DNA from: Chthoniobacterales bacterium
GTDB lineage: Bacteria; Verrucomicrobiota; Verrucomicrobiia; Chthoniobacterales; UBA10450
Assembly (NCBI GenBank): GCA_013821455.1
Contig: JACDGS010000021.1
Location: 1 to 61,565, forward strand
DNA: 61,565 bases
Direction of reading: 5' to 3'
Shown: positions 25,122 through 33,657 of the stretch, in pieces
Layout: every line of letters begins with the position of its first letter
Position numbering within the stretch: position 1 is the first letter of the stretch
Program-made: the position numbers and the translations under genes
Notes under the pieces: model-generated
The model's input: only the letters and a program-made list of their open reading frames with translations
Told to the model about the DNA's origin: nothing
The model's database searches: none

Positions 25122-26225
25122 ATGAGCAAAATCCCGATCGCGATTGTAGGTGTTGGCAACTGTGCCAGCTCGCTCGTGCAGGGGATGAGTTTCTATGGTC
25201 ACGCCCCGGAAAATGGCGCCGCCGTGGGTCTGATGCATCAGAAAGTCGGGCCTTATTCGCCTAACGACATCACGGTCGTTGCTGCTTTCGATGTCGATCG
25301 GCGCAAGGTCGGGATCGACCTGAGCGAGGCGATTTTTGCGCTGCCAAATTGCACGAAAGTTTTCTGCAAGGACATCGCGAAAACGGGCACGATCGTGAAG
25401 ATGGGCTGTGTCCTCGACGGCGTTGCGGAACACATGGCCGCTTACGAACCGGCGCGCACTTTTCTGCCGCTCGCCAAGGAATCGACGCGCGAGCGCATCA
25501 TCGCCGAGCTGAAGGATTCAGGCGCGCAGATCATGGTGAATTATTTGCCCGTCGGCTCGGAAGAAGCGACGCGGTTCTATGTCGGCTGCGCGCTCGAGGC
25601 CGGACTCGGTTTAGTGAACAACATTCCGGTTTTCATCGCCAGCGATCCGGTTTGGGCGAAACGCTTCGAGGAAAAAAATCTGCCGATCGTGGGCGACGAC
25701 ATCAAAGCGCAGATGGGCGCGACCGTGCTCCATCGCACCCTCGTCGATCTCTTTCGCAAACGCGGCGTCAAAGTCGAGCGTACCTATCAACTCAACACCG
25801 GCGGCAATACCGATTTCCTAAACATGCTCAATCGCAGCCGACTGGCTTCGAAAAAAGAGTCGAAAACCGAAGCGGTGCAATCGGTTATCGGCAATCGTCT
25901 TTCTCCCGATAATATTCACATCGGTCCGAGCGATTACGTGCCGTGGCAGAACGACAACAAGGTTTGTTTTATTCGCGTGGAAGGCCGGCTCTTCGGCGAC
26001 GTGCCGATGGAGATCGACCTCAAACTTTCCGTCGAGGATTCACCGAATTCCGCGGGCGTGGCGATCGACGCCATTCGTTGCTGCAAGCTCGCGCTTGATC
26101 GCGGCAAGGGTGGCGTGCTTCATTCCGCGTCTGCCTATTTTTCCAAACATCCCGCGATCCAACTGACCGACGACGAGGCCTACCAGCGGGTCGAGGAATT
26201 CATTCGCGGCGAGCGCGATTCGTGA
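25122..26225 (+). CDS. Myo-inositol-1-phosphate synthase
   Basis: Protein of 367 aa. The N-terminal NAD loop is IAIVGVGNCASSLVQG. The family core LPVGSEEATRFYVGCALEAG and LNTGGNTDFLNML, and the Lys-rich active-site loop (SRLASKKESKTEAVQS), are all seen. It turns glucose-6-phosphate into inositol-1-phosphate. The short form matches the bacterial/archaeal type. The ATG at 25122 starts exactly at the NAD fold; the longer frame is shadow of the divergent gene's leader. It opens the lipid/glycan region that also holds a nucleotidyltransferase and two CDP-alcohol phosphotransferases. Confidence 0.92.
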   Translation: MSKIPIAIVGVGNCASSLVQGMSFYGHAPENGAAVGLMHQKVGPYSPNDITVVAAFDVDRRKVGIDLSEAIFALPNCTKVFCKDIAKTGTIVKMGCVLDGVAEHMAAYEPARTFLPLAKESTRERIIAELKDSGAQIMVNYLPVGSEEATRFYVGCALEAGLGLVNNIPVFIASDPVWAKRFEEKNLPIVGDDIKAQMGATVLHRTLVDLFRKRGVKVERTYQLNTGGNTDFLNMLNRSRLASKKESKTEAVQSVIGNRLSPDNIHIGPSDYVPWQNDNKVCFIRVEGRLFGDVPMEIDLKLSVEDSPNSAGVAIDAIRCCKLALDRGKGGVLHSASAYFSKHPAIQLTDDEAYQRVEEFIRGERDS

Positions 26226-26242
26226 GCCCGGTGGGGAATTAA

Positions 26243-26330
26243 GACAGGATTAACAGGATTTACTGGATTGGGGGAACCGGCTTCGCCGGTCGTGTCTTTC
26301 TTCAATCCTAAAAATCCTATAAATCCTGTC
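26243..26330. repeat. AGGATTAACAGGAT-type inverted repeat, copy 2
   Basis: GACAGGATTAACAGGATTTA at the left and ATCCTATAAATCCTGTC at the right, with a small CCGGCTTCGCCGG hairpin in the centre. It fills the gap between the inositol-phosphate synthase and the ABC ATPase gene, ending 8 bp before the latter's ATG. Confidence 0.75.
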
Positions 26331-26338
26331 TCTCTATT

Positions 26339-27043
26339 ATGAGCGATCAAATCTGGCTGAGCTGCCGCGATCTCGAGCGCTACCTCGGTGAAGAAGATTC
26401 GCGCGTGCACGCGTTGCGGGGCGTCTCGCTCGATCTTGAACCAGCCACAGTCCACGCCGTCGTCGGGCCATCCGGCTGCGGCAAGAGCACCTTGCTCTAC
26501 ATCCTCGGCCTCCTTGACCAACCCGACGGCGGCAGCCTAACGATCGATGGTCATGCCATCTCTGGCCTGCCGGATGACGAGCTCGCGCGCAAACGCAACG
26601 AGCTCCTCGGCTTCATCTTCCAATTTCATTTTCTGCTCGAGGATTTCACCGCGCAGGAGAACGTCATGATCCCGATGCGCCGCCTCGGTCGCCTAACGGA
26701 AAGCGAAATGCTGGCGCGCGCCGCGCAATTGTTAGGCGAAGTCGGGCTCGGAGCGAAATTGCGCCGGCCGAGCCGCCACCTTTCCGGCGGCGAACAGCAG
26801 CGGGTCGCGATCGCGCGCGCGCTCGCGAACAACCCGCGCGTCATCCTGGCCGACGAACCGACGGGCAATCTCGACGCCGCTAATTCCAATCGTGCTTTTC
26901 AGCTCCTCAAAAAAATCGTGCGCGAAGAACGCAAGGCCCTCCTCCTCGTTACCCATAATTCCGCGATCGCGGAAGCGTGCGACTGGATTCACGAGATGCA
27001 GGATGGCGTGATCGTCGGCAGCCATCCGCGCGAGCACGAGTAA
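26339..27043 (+). CDS. ABC transporter ATPase (LolD/MacB type)
   Basis: Protein of 234 aa. Walker [11 protein letters not shown]-loop [10 protein letters not shown], signature LSGGEQQR, Walker [13 protein letters not shown] and the switch His in LLVTHN are intact. This class serves FtsX-fold permeases. It has no permease next to it; the best local candidate is the permease at 19743-20966 in the divergent operon. Confidence 0.92.
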   Translation: MSDQIWLSCRDLERYLGEEDSRVHALRGVSLDLEPATVHAVVGPSGCGKSTLLYILGLLDQPDGGSLTIDGHAISGLPDDELARKRNELLGFIFQFHFLLEDFTAQENVMIPMRRLGRLTESEMLARAAQLLGEVGLGAKLRRPSRHLSGGEQQRVAIARALANNPRVILADEPTGNLDAANSNRAFQLLKKIVREERKALLLVTHNSAIAEACDWIHEMQDGVIVGSHPREHE

Positions 27044-27076
27044 ATTGAGGACGACCCGAATGGCATCTTCCCGAAC

Positions 27077-28333
27077 GTGAGCCTACCTATCGGCCCCGGA
27101 ATTCGGAAGACGCGCGTGCCTCGACTGCAAGCAATGGCAGAGGCGGCCCGCGCGCGAAGGCCGCCGAAATGGTTCGTTAGGGAGGTTTTCCTCCCATTCG
27201 CCGTCACCCGGCTGCTGCTCATTCTCGTGGCCTGGGGTGGTTTTCATCTCGTAAAGAAACCCTTCAAAACCGGCAAATGGGAAGTCGGAAGCGATGGGAT
27301 GGTCAGCGCGATTCAGGCCCAGCTTTCTCCGGATGTTCACCCGGTGCTAAACATGTTTTCGCGTTGGGACGGCGAATGGTATCTCTCGATCGCGCAACAC
27401 GGCTACCGGTTTATTCCCGGCGAAGAATCCAACGTGGCGTTCTTCCCGCTCTACCCAAGTGCGGTCCGCATTCTCCATTTCGCCTTTCCCTTTCAGAGCG
27501 ATGCCGGTTGGCTTTTCCTTGGCATCCTGCTCTCGAATGGAGCGTGCCTCCTCGCGCTGACTTGGTTGTATCAATTGGTTCTTTTAGACTACGGCGACCG
27601 GGTGGCGGCGCGCACGGTTCTCTACCTGTGTGTTTTTCCGACCACTCTTTTCCTCTCTGCTTTTCACTCGGAGGGGCTTTTTCTCGCTTGCGTGCTCGGG
27701 TCTTTTTACTTCGCGCGGCAGGGAAGATGGTTCTGGGCCGGGCTCTTTGCTGGTCTTGCTGCGATCTGTCGGGCGCCGGGAGTGCTGGTGGTGATCGCCA
27801 TCGCCTTCGAATACCTGCAGCAAAAGAAATTCCGGTGGCGCGAGATCAAGGCGGATTGCCTTGGGCTGCTTCTAGCTCCGCTCGCCACCGTTGCTCACCT
27901 GGCCTACTTCAAATGGCGATTCGACGATTGGTTTGTCATCTTCAAAGTCGAAGGCGTTAAAAGCTGGTCGCGCAAGCTGACTCCACCCTGGGTCACATTT
28001 GCCACTTTTTTCCAGCGTCCTCATGCGGGCAAAGGCACGCACGATTCCTATCTCGACCTCCTGTTCACTCTGATACTGATCGCATTGACGGTCCTCGTTG
28101 CCTGTAAGTTGCGCTTGAGTTACGCGGTCTATGCCGTCACCACCGTCATCTTTATTACCTCGTGGGGTTATCTCACCTCGATTCCGCGATTCGGGGTGGT
28201 CATTTTTCCAGTGATGATCGCGCTCGCTTTTCTCGGCCGGAATGAAAAATTTCACCTAGCCTATCTGGCCATCTCCAGCGCGATTGCCGCTTACTGCATG
28301 TTTACCTTTTCGCATTGGGGCTGGTTGGGCTGA
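27077..28333 (+). CDS. PIG-V/Gpi18-like mannosyltransferase family membrane protein
   Basis: Protein of 418 aa (GTG start) or 399 aa from the in-frame ATG at 27134; neither has a clear ribosome site. About ten membrane segments. The first outer loop has the family hallmark RWDGEWYLSIAQHGY followed by VAFFPLYP, as in the PIG-V/Mannosyl_trans2 group of lipid-linked sugar transferases. The sugar and lipid acceptor are unknown. The gene end overlaps the convergent flippase gene by 43 bp. Confidence 0.8.
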   Translation: MSLPIGPGIRKTRVPRLQAMAEAARARRPPKWFVREVFLPFAVTRLLLILVAWGGFHLVKKPFKTGKWEVGSDGMVSAIQAQLSPDVHPVLNMFSRWDGEWYLSIAQHGYRFIPGEESNVAFFPLYPSAVRILHFAFPFQSDAGWLFLGILLSNGACLLALTWLYQLVLLDYGDRVAARTVLYLCVFPTTLFLSAFHSEGLFLACVLGSFYFARQGRWFWAGLFAGLAAICRAPGVLVVIAIAFEYLQQKKFRWREIKADCLGLLLAPLATVAHLAYFKWRFDDWFVIFKVEGVKSWSRKLTPPWVTFATFFQRPHAGKGTHDSYLDLLFTLILIALTVLVACKLRLSYAVYAVTTVIFITSWGYLTSIPRFGVVIFPVMIALAFLGRNEKFHLAYLAISSAIAAYCMFTFSHWGWLG

Positions 28334-29862
28334 GCGCGCTTGAAGAGGTGTTCGAGCACATCGCGGTCTCTTGGTTCCAATCCTAGAATCCGCCAAGCGA
28401 GCAGGTAGCCTGCGAGGTAAAGGCCGGCGACCGCGAATTCCCAGGCGATGCCATGAGTCAGAAGACGCGCGCCCAGGGCCACGGGCAATGGGAGCAAGGC
28501 CGCGAGCCAGGGCTTGAGCAGCGCGCGCCAGGGCCAGCGCCAGTTCAGCAGCCAGGAGATTTCCGCTCCCCGTAGAATACCCTGGAGCGAATAGGGGACG
28601 AGCATTCCGATGGCGGCGCCGAGCGGTCCGAGGGCGGGAATCAGGATCAGGTTCAACCCGATTGCGGCGAGAAAAGCGACGGTGGAGTTGATCAGATTCA
28701 ACCCCGGCCGTTCGATCATGAGAATCGTCTCGCCCAAGCCGACGAAAGCGTTGATCGCGCAGGCGGCGCCGATAATCGCGACCCAAACACCACCCCGATA
28801 AAAGGAGGAGCCGAAAATCGCCATGAGAGCGCCGCCGGAGAGCGCGAAGATGAGGAGCACCGGCAGGAGAATGGCCAGCATCCAACGCGCGAGGTATCCG
28901 TAGCTCTCTTCCGCGGCCCGCAACTCTCCCGAGGAAATCTGGCGCGCCACCACGGGAGTGAAAATGGGCACGAACACTCCTCCCACTTTGCGCAGACCAC
29001 CCGCGAGCTGCACCGCGGCCGCGTAGATCCCGAGGGTCTGCAGCGTGACCCCGGGCGCACGACCGACGAACCAGCCGAGCATGATCACGTCGATGTGCAT
29101 CACGCCCAGATTGAGCAGGTCGTAGAGTGCAATCGGTGCGGAGGCGCGGACGAGCCTTTGCGTGAGCGCAGCGTCCTCCTCCTGCCCATGCGCTGGCGGC
29201 CGACTCGTGTAGAGACGGTGGGCGAGAAAAAACGCCACCATCCCGGAAGCGAGCGTCCCCACAATCGCCGCGATCTCCGGCGCGAGCTCTCGTATCCCCA
29301 AGGCGAGCGCTCCGAGCAGTGCCGCGGCCGTTCCCAAGCTTTCCGTTAGGCCGCGCGAATAAATGTCGTGGTGCATCACCGCCATACCGCGCGAGAGAGC
29401 GTTGCTGACCCGGTAAAGCGCGAGCCCGGGAATTGCCAGCATCATGATCGAAGCGGCGCGTGCCAGCTCGGGGCGCAACCCGAAGCGCGGGCCGAACCAC
29501 CAGGTCAGAACCGAAGCGACGAAGGCGAGGCCGAGGCCGCTCCCGACGGCAATAAAGAGGGAGGCGCGGAAGATTCGTCGGCTCCCGGCGCGGTCGTCGG
29601 CCGCCTCGGCTTTGGCGACGAAAGCGATCGCGCTGTAGTCCAGCCCGAGGGTGGCGAATTTGCTCAGGAGATCCATCGACGCCCAGGCGAGCCCGAAAGT
29701 CCCGAGGACCGCGCTCCCGAGAAGTCGCGCGACCAGGAGCATGAAGATGGCCCGCAGATTCGAAGCGAGGAACGCGAGCGTGCTGAAGAACGCCCCCCGG
29801 GCCAGGACCGCGCCGTGCGCCGAGGCCTCGGGAGTCGCGGGTGCGCGAGACATATCCTTCAC
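28291..29862 (-). CDS. Polysaccharide/lipid flippase (MATE-like, Wzx type)
   Basis: Protein of 523 aa with about fourteen membrane segments, of the oligosaccharide flippase fold (SNLRAIFMLLVARLLGSAVLGTFGLAWASMDL... start). It would flip a lipid-linked saccharide. The GTG at 29862 overlaps the TGA of the glycosyltransferase gene (GTGA); an ATG three codons in is the alternative. The reading frame runs far upstream but only as shadow. The 3' end is antisense to the mannosyltransferase gene. Confidence 0.88.
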   Translation of the reverse strand: MKDMSRAPATPEASAHGAVLARGAFFSTLAFLASNLRAIFMLLVARLLGSAVLGTFGLAWASMDLLSKFATLGLDYSAIAFVAKAEAADDRAGSRRIFRASLFIAVGSGLGLAFVASVLTWWFGPRFGLRPELARAASIMMLAIPGLALYRVSNALSRGMAVMHHDIYSRGLTESLGTAAALLGALALGIRELAPEIAAIVGTLASGMVAFFLAHRLYTSRPPAHGQEEDAALTQRLVRASAPIALYDLLNLGVMHIDVIMLGWFVGRAPGVTLQTLGIYAAAVQLAGGLRKVGGVFVPIFTPVVARQISSGELRAAEESYGYLARWMLAILLPVLLIFALSGGALMAIFGSSFYRGGVWVAIIGAACAINAFVGLGETILMIERPGLNLINSTVAFLAAIGLNLILIPALGPLGAAIGMLVPYSLQGILRGAEISWLLNWRWPWRALLKPWLAALLPLPVALGARLLTHGIAWEFAVAGLYLAGYLLAWRILGLEPRDRDVLEHLFKRAQPNQPQCEKVNMQ

Positions 29863-31013
29863 GCCTGCGCCGCGGCCGCGTCGTGATAAACCTCCAGCGT
29901 CTCCCGCGCGCAACGATCCCACGAAAAATCCCGGGCCCTGCCTAACGAGTGCTGGCGAAGCGAATCCCGCAGCGCCGGCGAACGCACCAGCTCGCGCAGG
30001 GCGTCGCCGAATTTCGCCACATCCTCCGCCGGAAAAAGTAGCGCCGCGCCGCCCGTAACCTCGCGAAACGGCGGAATATCGCTCGCCACTACCGGGCAAC
30101 CGCAAGCCATCGCCTCGAGCATGGGAAGGCCGAAACCTTCGTAAATCGACGGCTGGAGCAAAGCTTCCGCCGCCTGGATCAACGCGACCACATCGGGCCG
30201 CGCCACCTCCGAGAGCCAGACCACCCGCTCGCGGATGTGGAGGCTTTCCGCCAGCCTAACGAGACCACCGCGCGCTTTCTGCCGCTGCAAAAGCACCAGG
30301 CGCCAGGGCGCCGGCACCGCCGCGGCAAAAGCGGCCAGCGCGAGGGCGTGGCGTTTGGTCGGCGCGTTCGCCCCCACGAGCAGGAGATAAGGCGAGTCGG
30401 TGCCGGTCAGTTGCGCGGCGCGCTTTCGAGCCACGTCGCGATTTTGCGGCGGGATGAAGCAGGCGTCGGGACCTTGCCGAATCACCGTGATGCGTTTCGC
30501 TGCCGCTGGTTCGAGCGCACAAATTCGATCCGCGGTCGCTTGCGATACCGTGATCAGGCGAGTCGCTTTGCGGAGGGATCGCCAGACGGCTTGTTGATAA
30601 TATTTGCTCTTCACCAGCCGTTCGAATCCCTGAAGATGCAACGCCGGGCGTTCGATCGACATCACATCGTGGATCGTAGCGACACTCGCGCAGGGGACGC
30701 CGCGCGGCATAATATTGGCCGGGCTATGAAAAACGTCGATGCCAGAAAAAGAAGCGTAGCGTTGCGGCCAGAACAGCACCAGGGGAGAAGCCGGTCCGGG
30801 ACGCACCGTCACCTCGGAGACGTTCGGCGCGGTCGAGAGTGGCCGCGGTGCGAGCCGATGCGCCCAGAATAAAAAGTGATCTTCTCGACTCAAACCCGGC
30901 AAGCGTTGGACGAGGGCCTCCAGGTAGGCGCCGATACCGCTCGGCTTCTCGCGCACGTAACGGGCGTCGAGCGCGATGCGGAGTGGCGCAGTGGAGTTCG
31001 TTCTTGCTCGCAT
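29859..31013 (-). CDS. GT4-type glycosyltransferase
   Basis: Protein of 384 aa with the GT-B fold. The N-terminal IALDARYVREKPSGIGAYLEAL and C-terminal E-x7-E motif (YEGFGLPMLEAMACGCPVV) mark family GT4, retaining. It is probably a mannosyl- or rhamnosyl-like transferase; the donor cannot be told. It is coupled to the flippase, so both likely build one surface glycan. Confidence 0.9.
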   Translation of the reverse strand: MRARTNSTAPLRIALDARYVREKPSGIGAYLEALVQRLPGLSREDHFLFWAHRLAPRPLSTAPNVSEVTVRPGPASPLVLFWPQRYASFSGIDVFHSPANIMPRGVPCASVATIHDVMSIERPALHLQGFERLVKSKYYQQAVWRSLRKATRLITVSQATADRICALEPAAAKRITVIRQGPDACFIPPQNRDVARKRAAQLTGTDSPYLLLVGANAPTKRHALALAAFAAAVPAPWRLVLLQRQKARGGLVRLAESLHIRERVVWLSEVARPDVVALIQAAEALLQPSIYEGFGLPMLEAMACGCPVVASDIPPFREVTGGAALLFPAEDVAKFGDALRELVRSPALRDSLRQHSLGRARDFSWDRCARETLEVYHDAAAAQA

Positions 31014-31084
31014 CGGAAGTCCAGATTGGAATCGATTTTACTCCTCTCCGCAATTTCCCAGCAGACCCTAAGTTTAGAGACCCG

Positions 31085-31879
31085 ATGAAGAAGCGAATAT
31101 TTATCACCGGCGCGAGCTCGGGCATCGGTCGTGCGACCGCGGAGCTTCTCGTTAGGCAAGGTCACGAAGTCTGGGGCACTTCGCGCGATCCGGCGCGCTT
31201 GCCGGTAGACGCTCGCTTCCATCCGATCGCGCTCGATTTGGCCGACTCAAAGAGTGCGCGCGAAAGTTTTCAGCGCGCGCTCGCCGAGGCCGGTCATTTC
31301 GACGTGGTGATCAACAACGCCGGGAGCGGCCACTTCGATCCGGGCTCCACCATCACTGAGGAAATCGTGCGCGAGCAATTCCAGGTTCTCGTCTTCGCGC
31401 AGATCGAAATCTTCCAGGCCGCACTCGCCGCTATGAGGGAGCGGGGCAGGGGACTGATCATCAACGTCACCTCCATGGCCGCGCGTTTACCCGTCCCCTA
31501 TATGAGCGCCTATAACGCGGCTAAAGCTGCCATGGCTTCGTTCACCATGACCGTCCAACTGGAGTTGCGTGCTTCTTCCATCCGCGTGGTCGATGTGCAA
31601 CCGGCCGACATTTGCACTTCGTTCAACGAAGCGGTCGTCCAGCCGGCGACAACCGATCGCGCGCTCGCGCAGGTCTGGAAACAAATCGACGCGAATCTGC
31701 AGGCCGCGCCGCCGCCGACTTTGGTCGCGCGGCGATTGAGCCTCCTGATCGCACAGAAAAATCCTCCCGCGCGGGTCACGGTGGGCGGGCTTTTTCAGGC
31801 CGGGGTCGCCCCTTTCATTTTCAGGCTGCTCCCGCAGGGCGTGCGGGTGTGGGGTCTGAAGAGGTATTATCGGTTGTGA
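31085..31879 (+). CDS. Short-chain dehydrogenase/reductase
   Basis: Protein of 264 aa. TGASSGIG cofactor loop, NNAGSG, catalytic Ser in NVTSMAA and Y-x3-K in YNAAKAAM are complete (classical SDR). The C-terminal part is slightly longer and hydrophobic, as in lipid-active SDRs. Because a serine palmitoyltransferase-like gene is close by, a 3-ketosphinganine-reductase-like role is possible but unproven. The GTGA overlap couples it to the nucleotidyltransferase. Confidence 0.88.
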   Translation: MKKRIFITGASSGIGRATAELLVRQGHEVWGTSRDPARLPVDARFHPIALDLADSKSARESFQRALAEAGHFDVVINNAGSGHFDPGSTITEEIVREQFQVLVFAQIEIFQAALAAMRERGRGLIINVTSMAARLPVPYMSAYNAAKAAMASFTMTVQLELRASSIRVVDVQPADICTSFNEAVVQPATTDRALAQVWKQIDANLQAAPPPTLVARRLSLLIAQKNPPARVTVGGLFQAGVAPFIFRLLPQGVRVWGLKRYYRL

Positions 31880-32628
31880 GCGAGGGGAACTTTTCCGAGG
31901 CGGTGGTGCTCATGGCCGGTTCCGGTTCGCGCCTGCGCGCGTCCGGCGCCGTCCTTCCGAAAGCGCTCATCCCCGTTCTCGGACGCCCTCTTTTCTCCTT
32001 TGCGCTCGACGCGCTCCGGACGGTGGGAATCACCACTCTGCACGTCGTCGTCGGCAACGAAAGTGCGACGCTGCTCGCGGGACTGGAGCCGCTCGTTCCC
32101 GCGGAGATGCGACTGCATGCCATTAATAATCCGGATTGGGAAAAACAGAACGGCGTCTCGCTCCTGTGCGCGGCGCCGCACCTGACCGCACCGTTTTTGC
32201 TTCTGATGGGCGATCACCTTTTCGAGCCGCAACTGCTCGAGGCGTTCGTTAGGCAGGCGGATCCGGCGGTGCTGAATCTCGCGGTCGATCGCAAAATCGA
32301 TTCCGTCTTCGATCTCGACGACGCGATGAAAGTCGAGACGCGCGAGGGCCAGATCGTGGCGATCGGGAAAACGCTGACGGATTACGACGCGATCGACACC
32401 GGCGTTTTCGTTTGTCCGCCAGAGATTTTTTCCTATCTCCGGCATGCCTGCCGGGGAGGCGACTGCAGCCTGGCCGACGGCGTGCGGTTGATGGCGACGG
32501 ACGGGAAAGCGCGCGTCATCGACATCGGCGCGGCCTGGTGGCAGGACGTGGATGACAGCGGGATGCTGGGCGAGGCGGAAAGCGCGGCGGCCGCTCGCCT
32601 AACGAGCGCGCTGCGCGCCAGCCATTGA
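31876..32628 (+). CDS. Sugar/inositol-phosphate nucleotidyltransferase
   Basis: Protein of 250 aa. The nucleotidyltransferase start A-x-V-L-M-A-G-S-G-S-R-L, the Lys in LPKALIPVLGRPL and the metal Asp in LLMGDHLFEP are present. The best fit in this context is an inositol-1-phosphate cytidylyltransferase: it is short, lacks the left-handed helix domain and stands between inositol-phosphate synthase and a DIPP-synthase-like phosphotransferase. Glucose-1-phosphate or alcohol-phosphate transferases remain possible. It is coupled by GTGA to the SDR. Its end overlaps the convergent phosphotransferase gene by 30 bp. Confidence 0.8.
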   Translation: MSEGNFSEAVVLMAGSGSRLRASGAVLPKALIPVLGRPLFSFALDALRTVGITTLHVVVGNESATLLAGLEPLVPAEMRLHAINNPDWEKQNGVSLLCAAPHLTAPFLLLMGDHLFEPQLLEAFVRQADPAVLNLAVDRKIDSVFDLDDAMKVETREGQIVAIGKTLTDYDAIDTGVFVCPPEIFSYLRHACRGGDCSLADGVRLMATDGKARVIDIGAAWWQDVDDSGMLGEAESAAAARLTSALRASH

Positions 32629-33657
32629 CTTGAGCGCGAGGAGCGAACTGACCGCTGCGACCGCGCCTAACGAGTGCAGAATCCAGGCGGGCAGGCCGGC
32701 GAGCGCGAGGAGAAGGAAGGCGACCAGGGCGACGTCGCGTTTGGTCAGTTGCAGCAGGATCGCGGTGAATCGTTCCCCGAAAAAAAGGAGGCCGCCGCCG
32801 TCGAGCAGGCGTCGTTGCCGAGGGTAAAGCGTCGCTGCTGTTGCGCCGGCGGGCGTCCCCCGCGCGGAACGGGCCGGGATGGCGAGGAGCAGCTCGTTCG
32901 TCGGGATGAGGAGCGCGACGGCGACGCCTTCGCCGAGTCGCCCGAGGCCGAAACCGAGGCTCAGGACCATGAGCAGATTCCCCACGGTGTCGCACCAGGT
33001 ATCGAGCTGCGCGCCGCGAGGGGAGGCGAGATGTTTGGCGCGGGCGATTTCGCCGTCGCAGCCGTCGAGGATGCTGTAAAGCTGGAAAAAAAGCAGACCG
33101 ATGACGATGTCGGAGTAACGGCCACGCGCCAAAAAAACCGAGCCGGCGAGGGGCAGAATAAAAATGAGCAAAGTCCACTGACTCGGCGTGATCGAAGTGT
33201 GCAGCAGCGTGCGGGTGAGAGCGCGCGAGACCGGACGATTAACGAACCGCGAAACGAGTCCGTCCTGAGGTTTGCCGGCTCCGCGGAGGAATCGTTTTTC
33301 GCAGGCTGGAATCTGGGCCGGGTTTTCCAGGATTTCCCAATCGTCGCCGACCTTAGGTGGCCCCGTGGCCGCGGCTTCGAGCGCGCGGTTGCGATGCAGG
33401 AAAATTCTCGTGCCGATTGAGAACTCGGCGATGTCGTTAGGCGGGGAGACGAAGTCGCCGGGCGACAGCCTTGGATGGCACGGAACGAAGCGAGCGGCGG
33501 GTGCGACGTCCGCGGACCAGTCGATGAAAATTTCCGCTCTCTCCGCGCGGTGCGCGGCCCATTCCTTTATCTCAAGGGCGAGGCGATCCAGCTGGCGCAG
33601 GCCGGCGACTCTCCAGTGCGCGGACTCGTCGGCGAGAATGACGACCCGGCGCACCAT
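32599..33657 (-). CDS. CDP-alcohol phosphotransferase (DIPP-synthase-like, with N-terminal extension)
   Basis: Protein of 352 aa. The CDP-alcohol motif D-G-x2-A-R-x8-G-x3-D-x3-D is complete (DGEIARAKHLASPRGAQLDTWCD). The block GKPQDGLVSRFVNRPVSRAL, then TPSQWTLL, closely resembles the junction of archaeal IPCT/DIPPS fusion enzymes. The first 130 residues look like a worn nucleotidyltransferase-type domain with no visible catalytic loop. About six membrane segments. The stop TAG comes from a TCGTTAGG copy (32598-32605) that on the other strand encodes Leu-Thr of the convergent gene. Confidence 0.8.
   Translation of the reverse strand: MVRRVVILADESAHWRVAGLRQLDRLALEIKEWAAHRAERAEIFIDWSADVAPAARFVPCHPRLSPGDFVSPPNDIAEFSIGTRIFLHRNRALEAAATGPPKVGDDWEILENPAQIPACEKRFLRGAGKPQDGLVSRFVNRPVSRALTRTLLHTSITPSQWTLLIFILPLAGSVFLARGRYSDIVIGLLFFQLYSILDGCDGEIARAKHLASPRGAQLDTWCDTVGNLLMVLSLGFGLGRLGEGVAVALLIPTNELLLAIPARSARGTPAGATAATLYPRQRRLLDGGGLLFFGERFTAILLQLTKRDVALVAFLLLALAGLPAWILHSLGAVAAVSSLLALKSMAGAQRAR

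Noticed and set aside
30600-30640. tRNA-like GTTCGAATCCC box
   Set aside because: It is in the glycosyltransferase coding sequence and no cloverleaf can be formed around it.
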